Shown: positions 1-10,301 of the stretch, piece after piece
Position numbering within the stretch: the first letter of the stretch is position 1
Layout of the letters: every line of letters starts with the position of its first letter
Assembly (NCBI GenBank): GCA_017626275.1
Contig: JAGAJD010000071.1
Location: 1-17,770 of the forward strand
Source: Lachnospira sp.
Lineage (GTDB): Bacteria > Bacillota > Clostridia > Lachnospirales > Lachnospiraceae
Reading direction: 5' to 3'
DNA length: 17,770 nt
Made by a program: the position numbers and the translations under genes
The notes under the pieces: generated by a model
The model's input: the letters and a program-made list of their open reading frames with translations, nothing else
What the model was told of the DNA's origin: nothing
Databases searched by the model: none

Positions 1-16
1 ATGTAACCTCATTTAG

Positions 17-445
17 CTATCTACTCCACCCCATCACAAACTCAATTTCATTTGTATCATAATCAATATTTTCAGATTTAATAACAAACCCCTCTCTCTG
101 ATAAAAACATATTGCACGTACATTCTTTTGATAAACATTCAAACTTAAACTTGGATTGATAGCCTTCACATAATCTAACAGTTTTTTTCCAATGCCTTTT
201 GACCTTACTCCACTTCTTACAAAAATCCCGGCGATATAATCACCTGTCAATCCAATAAAGCCATCTATTCGGTCAACTTTATCATCTTCATAAACATATA
301 CTTCTGCCTGCGGCATCATTTCCTTTACCATCTCATAATTATCTGTCCAATATTTTTCAGAAATAAAGTCATGCGTTTGAATATTTGTATTAAGCCATAT
401 TTCCATAACAATGCTTAAATCATTTTTTCTAAATTTTCTTATCAC
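17..445 (-). CDS. GNAT-family N-acetyltransferase, YjaB-like
   Basis: A 142-residue GNAT-fold acetyltransferase expected to move an acetyl group from acetyl-CoA to an amine; the substrate is unknown. The acetyl-CoA pyrophosphate loop is visible as R81-S-K-G-I-G86 after a beta strand (residues 71-76), and a C-terminal NxxAxxFYxxxGF stretch is typical of the fold. The N-terminal part, with the THDF motif at 24-27, resembles E. coli YjaB as I remember it, so a YjaB-like protein is likelier than a ribosomal-protein acetyltransferase. The start is GTG at 445, chosen because AGAGGTG (complement of 451-457) lies 5 nt upstream. The gene is divergent from dnaA and its upstream region is the left part of oriC. 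I do not see rpmH, a common neighbour at this side of dnaA. Family confident, substrate not. Confidence 0.85.
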   Translation of the reverse strand: MIRKFRKNDLSIVMEIWLNTNIQTHDFISEKYWTDNYEMVKEMMPQAEVYVYEDDKVDRIDGFIGLTGDYIAGIFVRSGVRSKGIGKKLLDYVKAINPSLSLNVYQKNVRAICFYQREGFVIKSENIDYDTNEIEFVMGWSR

Positions 446-528
446 AGTATCACCTCTTAATTTTTGATTTTATCAAATTTATAACACGATATCTAACATT
501 TTACCATCTGTACACAACTATTAACAAG

Positions 529-570
529 TTATCCACAAATTGTTGATAAAATGTGAATAACTGTTGATAA
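529..570. promoter_or_regulatory. DnaA-box cluster, four boxes
   Basis: A perfect DnaA box TTATCCACA lies at 529-537 on the plus strand. Three boxes on the opposite strand follow: TGTTGATAA at 541-549, TGTGAATAA at 552-560 and TGTTGATAA at 562-570, each one mismatch from TGTGGATAA. Their starts are 11 and 10 bp apart, about one helical turn, so bound DnaA molecules would sit on the same face of the DNA. Cooperative DnaA binding is the expected role. Confidence 0.85.
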
Positions 571-653
571 TATACACACAATTAGGTGCAAATGTGCTGT
601 TTTTCGACGTTTATAATGTTTATAACTTGTCAACATACCCTTATTTTAATAAG

Positions 654-662
654 TTATCCACT
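654..662 (+). promoter_or_regulatory. DnaA box upstream of the dnaA promoter
   Basis: TTATCCACT, one mismatch from the consensus, ends 17 bp before the -35 element at 680. DnaA bound here could modulate its own transcription, as in other bacteria with boxes at the dnaA promoter; the effect here is inferred. Confidence 0.65.
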
Positions 663-679
663 ATTTTTTGTAGGTGTTC

Positions 680-708
680 TTGATAAAAATCCACATTTGT
701 TATATTAT
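680..708 (+). promoter_or_regulatory. sigma-A-type promoter of dnaA
   Basis: The -35 TTGATA (680-685) and -10 TATTAT (703-708) are separated by 17 bp, each one mismatch from consensus. Transcription should begin near 714-717, giving a leader of about 95 nt before the dnaA start at 810. It lies inside the oriC-left region and downstream of the box at 654-662. Confidence 0.75.
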
Positions 709-714
709 ATATTA

Positions 715-768
715 GTAGCGTCGGAAAGTCAGAAGCATAAAATTTGCGTCCCTGTCCACCGACGCTAT
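715..768 (+). promoter_or_regulatory. stem-loop at the 5' end of the dnaA leader
   Basis: TAGCGTCGG (716-724) pairs perfectly with CCGACGCTA (759-767); a G-U pair (715/768) extends it to 10 pairs around a 34-nt loop. The stem is far more G+C-rich than its surroundings. It begins where transcription from 680-708 is predicted to start, so it would form a 5'-terminal stem-loop of the dnaA mRNA. No U-run follows, so it is not an intrinsic terminator. A role in message stability or translation is inference; a protein-binding palindrome is also possible, though the long spacer argues against it. Confidence 0.5.
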
Positions 769-809
769 ACATTTACATTAATAAAAGCCAGAAAGGCATT
801 GATATAATT

Positions 810-2162
810 ATGGAAGAACTAAAACAAAACTGGAATCTGATTTTACAGACCTTTAGAGAACGATACGAACTCCAGAATATTTCTTTTTCCACATGGATTC
901 AGCCGATTGAAGTTTATTCATTGGAAGATAATATACTTACACTTATTATCTCTAAGACTAACATGGACCCTTCAATGGCTGTTTCTTACATAGAAAAGAA
1001 GTATCTTGAAGCCTTAAAGGTTACTATCTGTGAAATTATGAATCACGAATATGAAGTCAAACTGATTTCACCCGAAGAAAAAAAGGCTGCTGAAAAGAAA
1101 AAGGCAAATGCCAATCCTGTCAACAAAAATTCAGGATTACAAAATCTTAATCCTAACTATACATTTGATACATTTGTCGTAGGTACCAATAATAATCTGG
1201 CACACGCAGCCTCTCTTGCTGTTGCAGAGACACCGGGACATGTATATAATCCTTTATTTATCTACGGAGGAGTGGGACTTGGTAAAACACATCTTATGCA
1301 GGCTATTGCACATTTTATTATTACCAACGATCCTACACGCCGTGTATTATATGTTACTTCCGAAACCTTTACCAACGAACTTATCGATTCGGTAAAGAAC
1401 CAGAAAAATTCGGAATTTCGTAAAAAATACCGTGATATAGATGTACTTCTAATCGACGATATACAATTTAGAATAGGAAAGGAATCTACTCAGGAGGACT
1501 TTTTCCATACCTTTAATGCACTCTATCAGGACAGCAAGCAGATTGTAATATCTTCTGACCGTCCTCCTAAGGAAATGGAAACACTGACTGAGAGACTTCG
1601 TACACGTTTTGAGATGGGACTTCCTGTCGACATACAGATTCCTACTTATGAAACTAAGCGTGCAATTTTAAAGAAAAAGGTAGAACTTGGCGGATATAAT
1701 ATTCCTGACGATGTTCAGGACTCTGTTGCAACACATATTAAATCAAGTATCCGAGAGCTTGAAGGCGCTCTTACAAAACTTTCTGCTTTCGCTACACTTT
1801 CACGCAGCCCTATTACGGTAGAATTTGCTGAGGAAACCTTAAAGGATTTAATATCGCCTGACGCCAAAAAGGAGGTTACACCTGAACTTATTATTCAGAT
1901 TGTAGCAGATCATTTTGGCATTTCTCCTGCCGATATCATTTCTTCAAAAAGAAGTGCGGATATCGTATATCCTCGCCAGATTACAATGTATCTGTGCCGT
2001 CAGATGACTAACATTGCTCTTCAGGCAATCGGCAAGGCGCTTGGAAACAGAGACCATACAACTATCATTCATGGTTCTGAAAAAATTGCAAAAGAAGTAC
2101 TCACTAACGAGTCAACTAAAAATACTGTGGATATTCTTATTAAAAAGATAGACCCTTCCTAA
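810..2162 (+). CDS. dnaA: chromosomal replication initiator protein DnaA
   Basis: A 450-residue AAA+ initiator that binds DnaA boxes, forms an ATP-dependent filament and melts the origin. Domain I covers roughly residues 1-85 and starts with a typical W-x6-F pattern. A Lys/Asn-rich linker follows (about 90-113), then the AAA+ domain with Walker A GGVGLGKT (153-160) and Walker B LLIDD (213-217). Domain IV carries PRQ (388-390) and the DnaA signature RDHTTIIHG (414-422) that contacts the box. The residues after Walker B read FRIGKE, whereas FLAGKE is usual in Bacillus. The start is ATG 810, 13 nt after GAAAGG (791-796); a longer in-frame extension to 744 lacks homology and falls in the leader hairpin. 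Boxes lie on both sides of the gene, so autoregulation is likely. Confidence 0.98.
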   Translation: MEELKQNWNLILQTFRERYELQNISFSTWIQPIEVYSLEDNILTLIISKTNMDPSMAVSYIEKKYLEALKVTICEIMNHEYEVKLISPEEKKAAEKKKANANPVNKNSGLQNLNPNYTFDTFVVGTNNNLAHAASLAVAETPGHVYNPLFIYGGVGLGKTHLMQAIAHFIITNDPTRRVLYVTSETFTNELIDSVKNQKNSEFRKKYRDIDVLLIDDIQFRIGKESTQEDFFHTFNALYQDSKQIVISSDRPPKEMETLTERLRTRFEMGLPVDIQIPTYETKRAILKKKVELGGYNIPDDVQDSVATHIKSSIRELEGALTKLSAFATLSRSPITVEFAEETLKDLISPDAKKEVTPELIIQIVADHFGISPADIISSKRSADIVYPRQITMYLCRQMTNIALQAIGKALGNRDHTTIIHGSEKIAKEVLTNESTKNTVDILIKKIDPS

Positions 2163-2174
2163 AAGTTATCCACA
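2126..2174. promoter_or_regulatory. DnaA boxes at the end of dnaA
   Basis: TGTGGATAT (2126-2134, minus orientation, one mismatch) lies inside the last codons of dnaA. A perfect TTATCCACA (2166-2174, plus orientation) begins 4 nt after the stop codon. They form the left edge of the origin half between dnaA and dnaN. Further degenerate candidates are ATATCAACA (2360-2368, two mismatches) and AAATTCACA (2368-2376, three mismatches), next to the trio repeat. Confidence 0.75.
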
Positions 2175-2380
2175 TTTTATAACATTTTTTATGTTTAAAA
2201 GCTGTGATTTTATTGTTTATACCGGATTTAGTCTCCACAATGAGATTTTTCGGAATTTAAGATGTTTAAAGTTATCCCTGATTTTTAACACCTTATACAA
2301 CCGTTGTCTACTTAGTTTTTATATGCCCAAAATGCTGATATTTTAAGGGCTTAGACCACATATCAACAAATTCACAGCCC

Positions 2381-2398
2381 CTACTACTACTACTACTA
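2381..2398 (+). repeat. DnaA-trio array, six perfect repeats
   Basis: Six uninterrupted CTA triplets on the plus strand. The complementary strand therefore reads 3'-GAT-5' six times when followed away from the flanking DnaA boxes, which is the defining DnaA-trio motif. It directly follows the GC patch and directly precedes the AT-rich tract, as expected for the element onto which the DnaA filament loads as a single strand. Confidence 0.85.
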
Positions 2399-2440
2399 AA
2401 TTTTATTTATTTATATTTACTTGTTTGTTTTCTTTTTTAC
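2396..2440. other. AT-rich DNA unwinding element
   Basis: About 45 bp almost devoid of G and C, made of A/T runs and a T-rich tract, immediately after the trio array. Position and composition fit the first-melting site of the origin. It ends just before the dnaN ribosome binding site, so the melting site and the dnaN leader share sequence. Confidence 0.7.
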
Positions 2441-2463
2441 GTTGAAAGGAGTTTTACACAATT

Positions 2464-3567
2464 ATGAAATTAGTTTTTTCTAAAAATAATCTTGCTAAAG
2501 CTGTAAGTATTGTTATGAAAGCCGTTCCTACAAAAACGACCATGACAATTCTTGAATGTATACTGATTGACGCAACTACCAATGTCATCAAATTTACTTC
2601 TAATGATATGGAACTTGGAATCGAAACTATTGTAGAAGGTGAAATAATCGAAAAAGGAAAAGTTGCAATCGATGCTAAGATTTTTTCTGAAATTGTAAGA
2701 AAGCTTCCTGATAACGATATCTGCATTGAAACAGACAGCAACTACACATCTCTCATTACATGCGAAAAGAGTAAATTTAATATTGCAGGAAAATCAGGTG
2801 ATGATTTTTCATATCTGCCTATTATAGAAAAAGATAAATTTATCACACTCTCACAATTTACATTAAGAGAGACTATAAATCAGACATTATTTTCTATTGC
2901 AATCAATGATAACAATAAAATGATGACAGGTGAACTTTTTGAAGTACAGAACAATATTTTAAAGGTTGTAGGTCTTGACGGTCACAGAATTGCTATCCGC
3001 AATGTTGAACTGGACAAACATTCAGATGATGTTAAGGTTGTTGTACCGGGAAAAACTTTATCCGAAATAAGTAAAATTTTATCTACCAATGCAGAGGATA
3101 TGGTAAACATTTACTTTACAAATAATCACATTTTATTTGAATTTGATAATACAATGGTTGTTTCACGCTTAATTGAAGGTGAATATTTTAAAATTAATCA
3201 AATGCTCTCAAGTGATTATGAAACTAAAGTCACTATTAATAAAAAAGAATTTTTAGATTCTATTGACAGAGCTAACCTTTTAATCAGAGAAAGCGAGAAG
3301 AAACCTATTATTTTAAATATTACAGACGGTTCTTTAGAGGTAAATGTCAACTCTTCAATGGGTTCACTAAACGAGGACATTGACATAAACAAAGACGGAA
3401 AAGATATTATGATTGGCTTTAATCCTAAGTTTTTGATTGACGCATTAAAGGTCATCGATGATGAGCAGATTAATATTTATCTTGTCAATCCTAAAGCACC
3501 TTGCTTTATCAGAAACAAGGAAGAAAGTTATATTTATTTAATTTTACCTGTAAATTTCAGCGCATAA
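2464..3567 (+). CDS. dnaN: DNA polymerase III beta subunit (sliding clamp)
   Basis: A 367-residue protein of normal family length. Two copies form the ring that tethers DNA polymerase III and many repair proteins to DNA. The sequence shows the usual opening (MKLVFSKNNLAKAV), three clamp-like segments of about 120 residues, the middle-domain segment GLDGHRIAIR, and a C-terminal end with FIRNKEES followed by LPVNFSA, typical of the peptide-binding pocket side. The start ATG 2464 has AAAGGAG (2445-2451) 12 nt upstream. The stop is 17 nt before yaaA, consistent with a dnaN-yaaA-recF transcript. Confidence 0.97.
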   Translation: MKLVFSKNNLAKAVSIVMKAVPTKTTMTILECILIDATTNVIKFTSNDMELGIETIVEGEIIEKGKVAIDAKIFSEIVRKLPDNDICIETDSNYTSLITCEKSKFNIAGKSGDDFSYLPIIEKDKFITLSQFTLRETINQTLFSIAINDNNKMMTGELFEVQNNILKVVGLDGHRIAIRNVELDKHSDDVKVVVPGKTLSEISKILSTNAEDMVNIYFTNNHILFEFDNTMVVSRLIEGEYFKINQMLSSDYETKVTINKKEFLDSIDRANLLIRESEKKPIILNITDGSLEVNVNSSMGSLNEDIDINKDGKDIMIGFNPKFLIDALKVIDDEQINIYLVNPKAPCFIRNKEESYIYLILPVNFSA

Positions 3568-3584
3568 AATTTAAAGGAGCATTT

Positions 3585-3790
3585 ATGCAGACAATAAAGA
3601 TTAAAGATGAATTTATTAAATTAGGACAGGTGCTGAAAGCTACCGGTCTTGTAGAGTCAGGTGTAGAAGCAAAGATAGTTATTCAGGACGGTTTGGTTAC
3701 AGTCAACGGCAAAGTTGAAACACAGCGTGGAAAGAAGCTTACCGGCGGAGAAATTGTATGCTTCAACGGTGAGGAAGTACGAATTGAAAA

Positions 3791-3794
<4 letters not shown>
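3585..3794 (+). CDS. yaaA: S4-domain RNA-binding protein YaaA
   Basis: A 69-residue protein that is essentially one S4 RNA-binding domain, of the type found between dnaN and recF across Firmicutes. The S4 core is visible as IKLGQVLKATGLVESG (about 9-24) and the VTVNGKVETQRGKKL segment (about 38-52). It is thought to contact structured RNA, probably ribosomal, but its role is poorly defined. The start ATG 3585 follows AAAGGAG (3573-3579) with 5 nt spacing; an in-frame extension back to 3501 lies within dnaN and has no domain support. The stop overlaps the recF start by 4 nt (ATGA), suggesting translational coupling. Confidence 0.92.
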
Positions 3795-6843
<3,049 letters not shown>

Positions 6844-6881
6844 GATAATTAATTTGTAATGCAGCAAAGAAGGGAGAAACA

Positions 6882-9413
6882 ATGGACGAACATATCTTTG
6901 ATAAGGTTCAAGAAGTGGATATGAAAAAAACCATGGAAGATTATTATATTGATTATGCCATGAGTGTTATTGCTTCAAGAGCGCTTCCTGATGTAAGAGA
7001 CGGTTTAAAACCTGTTCAGAGAAGAATCTTATTTTCAATGATTGAATTAAATAATGGTCCTGACAAGCCGCACAGAAAATGTGCCCGTATTGTCGGTGAT
7101 ACAATGGGTAAATATCACCCACATGGAGATTCTTCAATTTACGAGGCTTTAGTAAAACTTGCTCAGGATTTTAATACAAGATATCCGTTAGTAGACGGAC
7201 ACGGAAATTTTGGTTCGGTAGACGGCGACGGTGCGGCTGCAATGCGATACACAGAGGCAAGGCTGAGCAAAATTTCCATGGAAATGACTGCGGATATTAA
7301 TAAAAATACAGTCAATTTTGTACCTAACTTTGATGAAACGGAAAAAGAGCCTGTTGTACTGCCGTCACGCTATCCTAATCTTTTAGTAAACGGAACAGCA
7401 GGTATTGCCGTTGGTATGGCAACAAATATTCCGCCGCATAATCTGAGTGAGGTAATAGATGCAGTAGTTAAGATTATTGATAATAAGGTTGAGAGAGACT
7501 GTGATACAACACTTGAGGAGATATTGCAGATTGTAAAGGGACCGGATTTTCCGACAGGTGGTGTGATTATCGGCAAAGCAGGAATTGAAGAGGCTTACCG
7601 CACAGGACGAGGTAAAATAAGGGTACGTGCCGTAACAGATATTGAACCGATGGAAAACGGAAAAAACAGGATTATAGTAACTGAACTTCCGTACATGGTA
7701 AATAAAGCAAAGTTAATTCAGAAGATTGCAGAGCTTGTAAGAGATAAAAAAATTGACGGAATTACAGCTTTAAGAGATGAATCTGACAGAAGCGGTATGA
7801 GAATATGCATCGAGTTAAGAAGAGATGTAAATGCCAACATAATTTTAAATCAGCTTTACAAGCATACACAGCTTCAGGATACTTTCGGTGTAATTATGCT
7901 TGCTCTTGTAAATAACGAGCCTAAGGTATTGAATCTTTACGACATGTTAAAGTATTACCTTTTGCATCAGGAAGAGGTTGTTACAAGAAGAACGCAGTAC
8001 GATTTAAATAAAGCTGAAGAACGCGCCCACATTTTAGAGGGCTTAATGATTGCACTTGATAATATAGACAGAGTTATAGAGATTATCAGAGGTTCTGCAA
8101 ATGTTCAGATAGCCAAAGAGGGCTTAATTGCTGAATTTGGGCTTTCCGAAGCACAGGCACAGGCAATCGTTGATATGAGACTCAGGGCTCTTACCGGTTT
8201 GGAACGTGAAAAGCTTGAAGCGGAATTAAATGAACTGCTTGCAAAGATTGCTGAGTATAAGGCAATTCTCGGAGATAAGAAAAAGCTTCTCATGGTCATT
8301 AAAACTGAAATAAGTGCTATTGCAGATAAATATTCAGATGAGAGAAGAACTCAGATTGGATTTGATGAATATGATTTGTCAATGGAAGATCTTATTCCTG
8401 ATGAGCATGTTATTATTGCAAGAACTAATCTGGGATATATTAAGCGTATGACGCCTGATAATTTCAAGAGCCAGCACAGAGGCGGCAAGGGAATTAAGGG
8501 TATGCAGACTCTGGAAGATGATTTTATTGAAGATTTATTTATGACAACTTCACATCACTCTCTTACATTCTTCACGAATCAGGGACGTGCATATAAATTA
8601 AAGGCATATGAGATTCCGGAAGCCGGAAGAACCTCAAGAGGAACTGCTGTAATTAATCTTTTACAGTTACAGCCGGAGGAACAGATTACTGCCGTTATAC
8701 CTGTTGATGCAAAAAATATTAATGATTCAGATTATATGTTTTTGGCAACGAAGAAAGGTATTGTTAAGAAAACCCAGCTTAAGGAGTACGCTAATATCAG
8801 AAAAACAGGTCTTCAGGCAATTAATCTGCGTGAGGATGATGAATTAATTGAAGTAAAACTCACTGATAATACTAAAGACATTATTCTTGTCACAAAACTT
8901 GGACAGTGTATCCGTTTTAAAGAGACTGATGTACGTCCGACAGGAAGAAGCTCAATGGGTGTTATCGGTATGAATCTTTTAGATGAAGATGAAGTTGTAG
9001 GTATGCAGCTTAGCAGTCAGGGAGATTCACTCTTAATTGTATCTGAAAAGGGACTTGGAAAGATTACGGATATTAATGAATTTACCGTACAGCACAGGGG
9101 CGGTAAAGGTATTAAATGTTACAAGATTAACGAAAAAACAGGAAACGTAATTGGTGTAAAGGCTGTTGATGATACAAGAGAGGTTATGCTTATAACGACA
9201 GAGGGCGTAATCATTCAGCTTTTATGCAAAGATATTTCTAAGCTTGGAAGAATTACGTCAGGTGTTAAATTAATCAACCTTGATGAAAATGTAACTGTTT
9301 CAACTATCGCTAAGGTTTCCAAAAAGCCGCAGAATGAAAAAGGCGAGGAAATGCAGGATTTAGATGATGACGCTAAAGAAGCGGATTCAGAAGCAGATTT
9401 ACAGAATGAATAA
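6882..9413 (+). CDS. gyrA: DNA gyrase subunit A
   Basis: The 843-residue DNA-cleaving and DNA-wrapping subunit of gyrase. The catalytic tyrosine is Y123 in [10 protein letters not shown]. The quinolone-resistance region reads [15 protein letters not shown] with S84 and E88, the usual unmutated residues in Gram-positive numbering. The C-terminal beta-pinwheel (from about 505) contains the canonical GyrA box QHRGGKG at 531-537, which identifies gyrase rather than ParC, and an identical QHRGGKG at 737-743. An acidic tail follows (about 815-843), rich in Asp and Glu. ATG 6882 is preceded by AGGGAG (6871-6876) with 5 nt spacing. An intrinsic terminator lies just downstream. Confidence 0.97.
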   Translation: MDEHIFDKVQEVDMKKTMEDYYIDYAMSVIASRALPDVRDGLKPVQRRILFSMIELNNGPDKPHRKCARIVGDTMGKYHPHGDSSIYEALVKLAQDFNTRYPLVDGHGNFGSVDGDGAAAMRYTEARLSKISMEMTADINKNTVNFVPNFDETEKEPVVLPSRYPNLLVNGTAGIAVGMATNIPPHNLSEVIDAVVKIIDNKVERDCDTTLEEILQIVKGPDFPTGGVIIGKAGIEEAYRTGRGKIRVRAVTDIEPMENGKNRIIVTELPYMVNKAKLIQKIAELVRDKKIDGITALRDESDRSGMRICIELRRDVNANIILNQLYKHTQLQDTFGVIMLALVNNEPKVLNLYDMLKYYLLHQEEVVTRRTQYDLNKAEERAHILEGLMIALDNIDRVIEIIRGSANVQIAKEGLIAEFGLSEAQAQAIVDMRLRALTGLEREKLEAELNELLAKIAEYKAILGDKKKLLMVIKTEISAIADKYSDERRTQIGFDEYDLSMEDLIPDEHVIIARTNLGYIKRMTPDNFKSQHRGGKGIKGMQTLEDDFIEDLFMTTSHHSLTFFTNQGRAYKLKAYEIPEAGRTSRGTAVINLLQLQPEEQITAVIPVDAKNINDSDYMFLATKKGIVKKTQLKEYANIRKTGLQAINLREDDELIEVKLTDNTKDIILVTKLGQCIRFKETDVRPTGRSSMGVIGMNLLDEDEVVGMQLSSQGDSLLIVSEKGLGKITDINEFTVQHRGGKGIKCYKINEKTGNVIGVKAVDDTREVMLITTEGVIIQLLCKDISKLGRITSGVKLINLDENVTVSTIAKVSKKPQNEKGEEMQDLDDDAKEADSEADLQNE

Positions 9414-9427
9414 AATATAAAAATTAC

Positions 9428-9477
9428 AGCCCGAATATCACCATTGACAGGTTCAATGTGATAATCGGGCTTGTTTT
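9428..9477 (+). terminator. intrinsic terminator of the gyrBA transcript
   Basis: A long hairpin: the left arm starting AGCCCGA (9428) pairs with the right arm ending TCGGGCTT (9465-9472). The stem is about 19 pairs with one mismatch and one bulge around a 5-nt loop, followed by TTGTTTT. It separates the replication and topology block from the esterase genes. Only 26 nt lie between it and the next start codon. Confidence 0.88.
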
Positions 9478-9503
9478 AAAAAGCGGATTGGAGAAGTAAA
9501 AAT

Positions 9504-10301
9504 ATGGCTTGGCTTACAGTTAATTTCGATTCAAAAGCACTTAATATGCCGGTGATGCTGGACGTTTTAATTCCACAGGGGCGGGGAGGGTATAAACAGT
9601 TATACCTTTTACACGGTGCCGGAGGAGACCATACTTCATGGCTTACCAAATCAAGAGCTGCAGATTATGCAGAGGGAAAAAATATAGCCGTAATTATGCC
9701 GTCAGGCAATAATAAGTGTTATGTAAATAACAGGTACGGAAAAGATTATTTTACATTTCTTACGGAAGAACTGGTAGAAAAATGTGAGACATGGTTTTCT
9801 CTTTCAGACAAAAAAGAAGACAGATATATAGGCGGAATGTCGATGGGCGGATATGGGGCAGTACATGCAGCATTAAAAAGACCTGACTTATATTCGACTG
9901 CATTTTCATACTCCGGACTTCTTGATATTTCGGAGCGTTTTGCAAGACCTCAGGGACTCGATTTAAGTCCTGTTTTTGGAAAAGAAGAAGAATTTTCAAC
10001 ACAGGATTATGATTTATTTGATTTTATTAACAAAATGCAGCAAAAAAACAGTGAAAATGTGGATAAGACAACAGAATTTATATTAACCTGTGGATTGCAG
10101 GATAAAAGAATCAATATGACAACAAAGCTCTATCGGTCAATGCAGGAGGCAGGATACAGAGTAAGTTATATTGAGGGTCAGGGAAACCATGACTGGGATT
10201 ATTGGGACAGGTGTATACATAATACATTGGAATATATTTCAGGAAAAAATAAATTTATAGAAGATGAAGAAGCATCAGATTGGAGGAAGTTATGTCAGTA
10301 A
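9504..10301 (+). CDS. alpha/beta-hydrolase esterase (EstA/esterase D type)
   Basis: A 265-residue carboxylesterase of the esterase D/putative tributyrin esterase family. The nucleophile is S113 in GGMSMGGYG, with D200 (in GLQDKR) and H229 (in GNHDWDYW) completing the triad. The LLHGAGGDHTSW segment (about 36-47) forms the oxyanion side. There is no signal peptide or membrane segment, so it acts in the cytoplasm, probably on small acyl esters. Such enzymes often remove acetyl or feruloyl groups from imported sugars, but the substrate cannot be read here. ATG 9504 follows GGAGAAG (9490-9496). I see no promoter between the terminator and this gene. The end overlaps the next esterase gene. Confidence 0.88.
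   Translation: MAWLTVNFDSKALNMPVMLDVLIPQGRGGYKQLYLLHGAGGDHTSWLTKSRAADYAEGKNIAVIMPSGNNKCYVNNRYGKDYFTFLTEELVEKCETWFSLSDKKEDRYIGGMSMGGYGAVHAALKRPDLYSTAFSYSGLLDISERFARPQGLDLSPVFGKEEEFSTQDYDLFDFINKMQQKNSENVDKTTEFILTCGLQDKRINMTTKLYRSMQEAGYRVSYIEGQGNHDWDYWDRCIHNTLEYISGKNKFIEDEEASDWRKLCQ
10058..10066 (-). other. consensus DnaA-box 9-mer inside the first esterase gene
   Basis: TGTGGATAA, an exact match to the reverse complement of the DnaA-box consensus, isolated within coding sequence about 7.6 kb from the unwinding element. In AT-rich DNA a single match of this kind in 17.8 kb can arise by chance; a role as a DnaA-titration or regulatory site is speculative. Confidence 0.25.

Larger units (their letters stand above)
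446..809. other. oriC left half: GNAT-dnaA intergenic region
   Basis: A 364-bp AT-rich gap between the divergent acetyltransferase gene and dnaA. It holds a cluster of DnaA boxes (529-570), a further box (654-662), the dnaA promoter (680-708) and a leader stem-loop (715-768). Weaker box-like 9-mers with two mismatches occur at 570-578 and 627-635. Boxes directly upstream of dnaA are the usual incA/incB-type part of a Firmicute origin, used both for origin organisation and for dnaA autoregulation. An open frame covering 586-807 has no ribosome binding site and overlaps the regulatory sites, so I do not call a gene. Confidence 0.8.
2163..2463. other. oriC right half: dnaA-dnaN intergenic region with basal unwinding system
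   Basis: A 301-bp non-coding gap. In order it holds a perfect DnaA box (2166-2174), about 180 bp of AT-rich sequence with no motif I can name, degenerate boxes at 2360-2376, the GC patch GCCCC (2377-2381), six DnaA-trios (2381-2398), an AT-rich tract (2396-2440) and the dnaN ribosome binding site (AAAGGAG, 2445-2451). Box, GC patch, trios and AT tract in this order match the basal unwinding system described for Bacillus subtilis, where DnaA loads onto one strand and opens the duplex. I found no convincing dnaN promoter and no terminator for dnaA here, so dnaN may be partly read through from dnaA. Confidence 0.85.

Noticed and set aside
586..807. Open frame of 73 codons in the oriC-left region
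   Set aside because: No ribosome binding site, low-complexity product, and it overlaps a DnaA box, the dnaA promoter and the leader stem-loop.
2381..2398. CTA microsatellite or CRISPR-like repeat
   Set aside because: Too short for an array with spacers, and its position between GC patch and A/T tract in oriC is explained by DnaA-trios.
9444..9465. Consensus TTGACA plus GATAAT as a promoter for the esterase genes
   Set aside because: The spacing is only 10 bp and both elements lie within the gyrA terminator hairpin, so this is not a workable sigma-A promoter.
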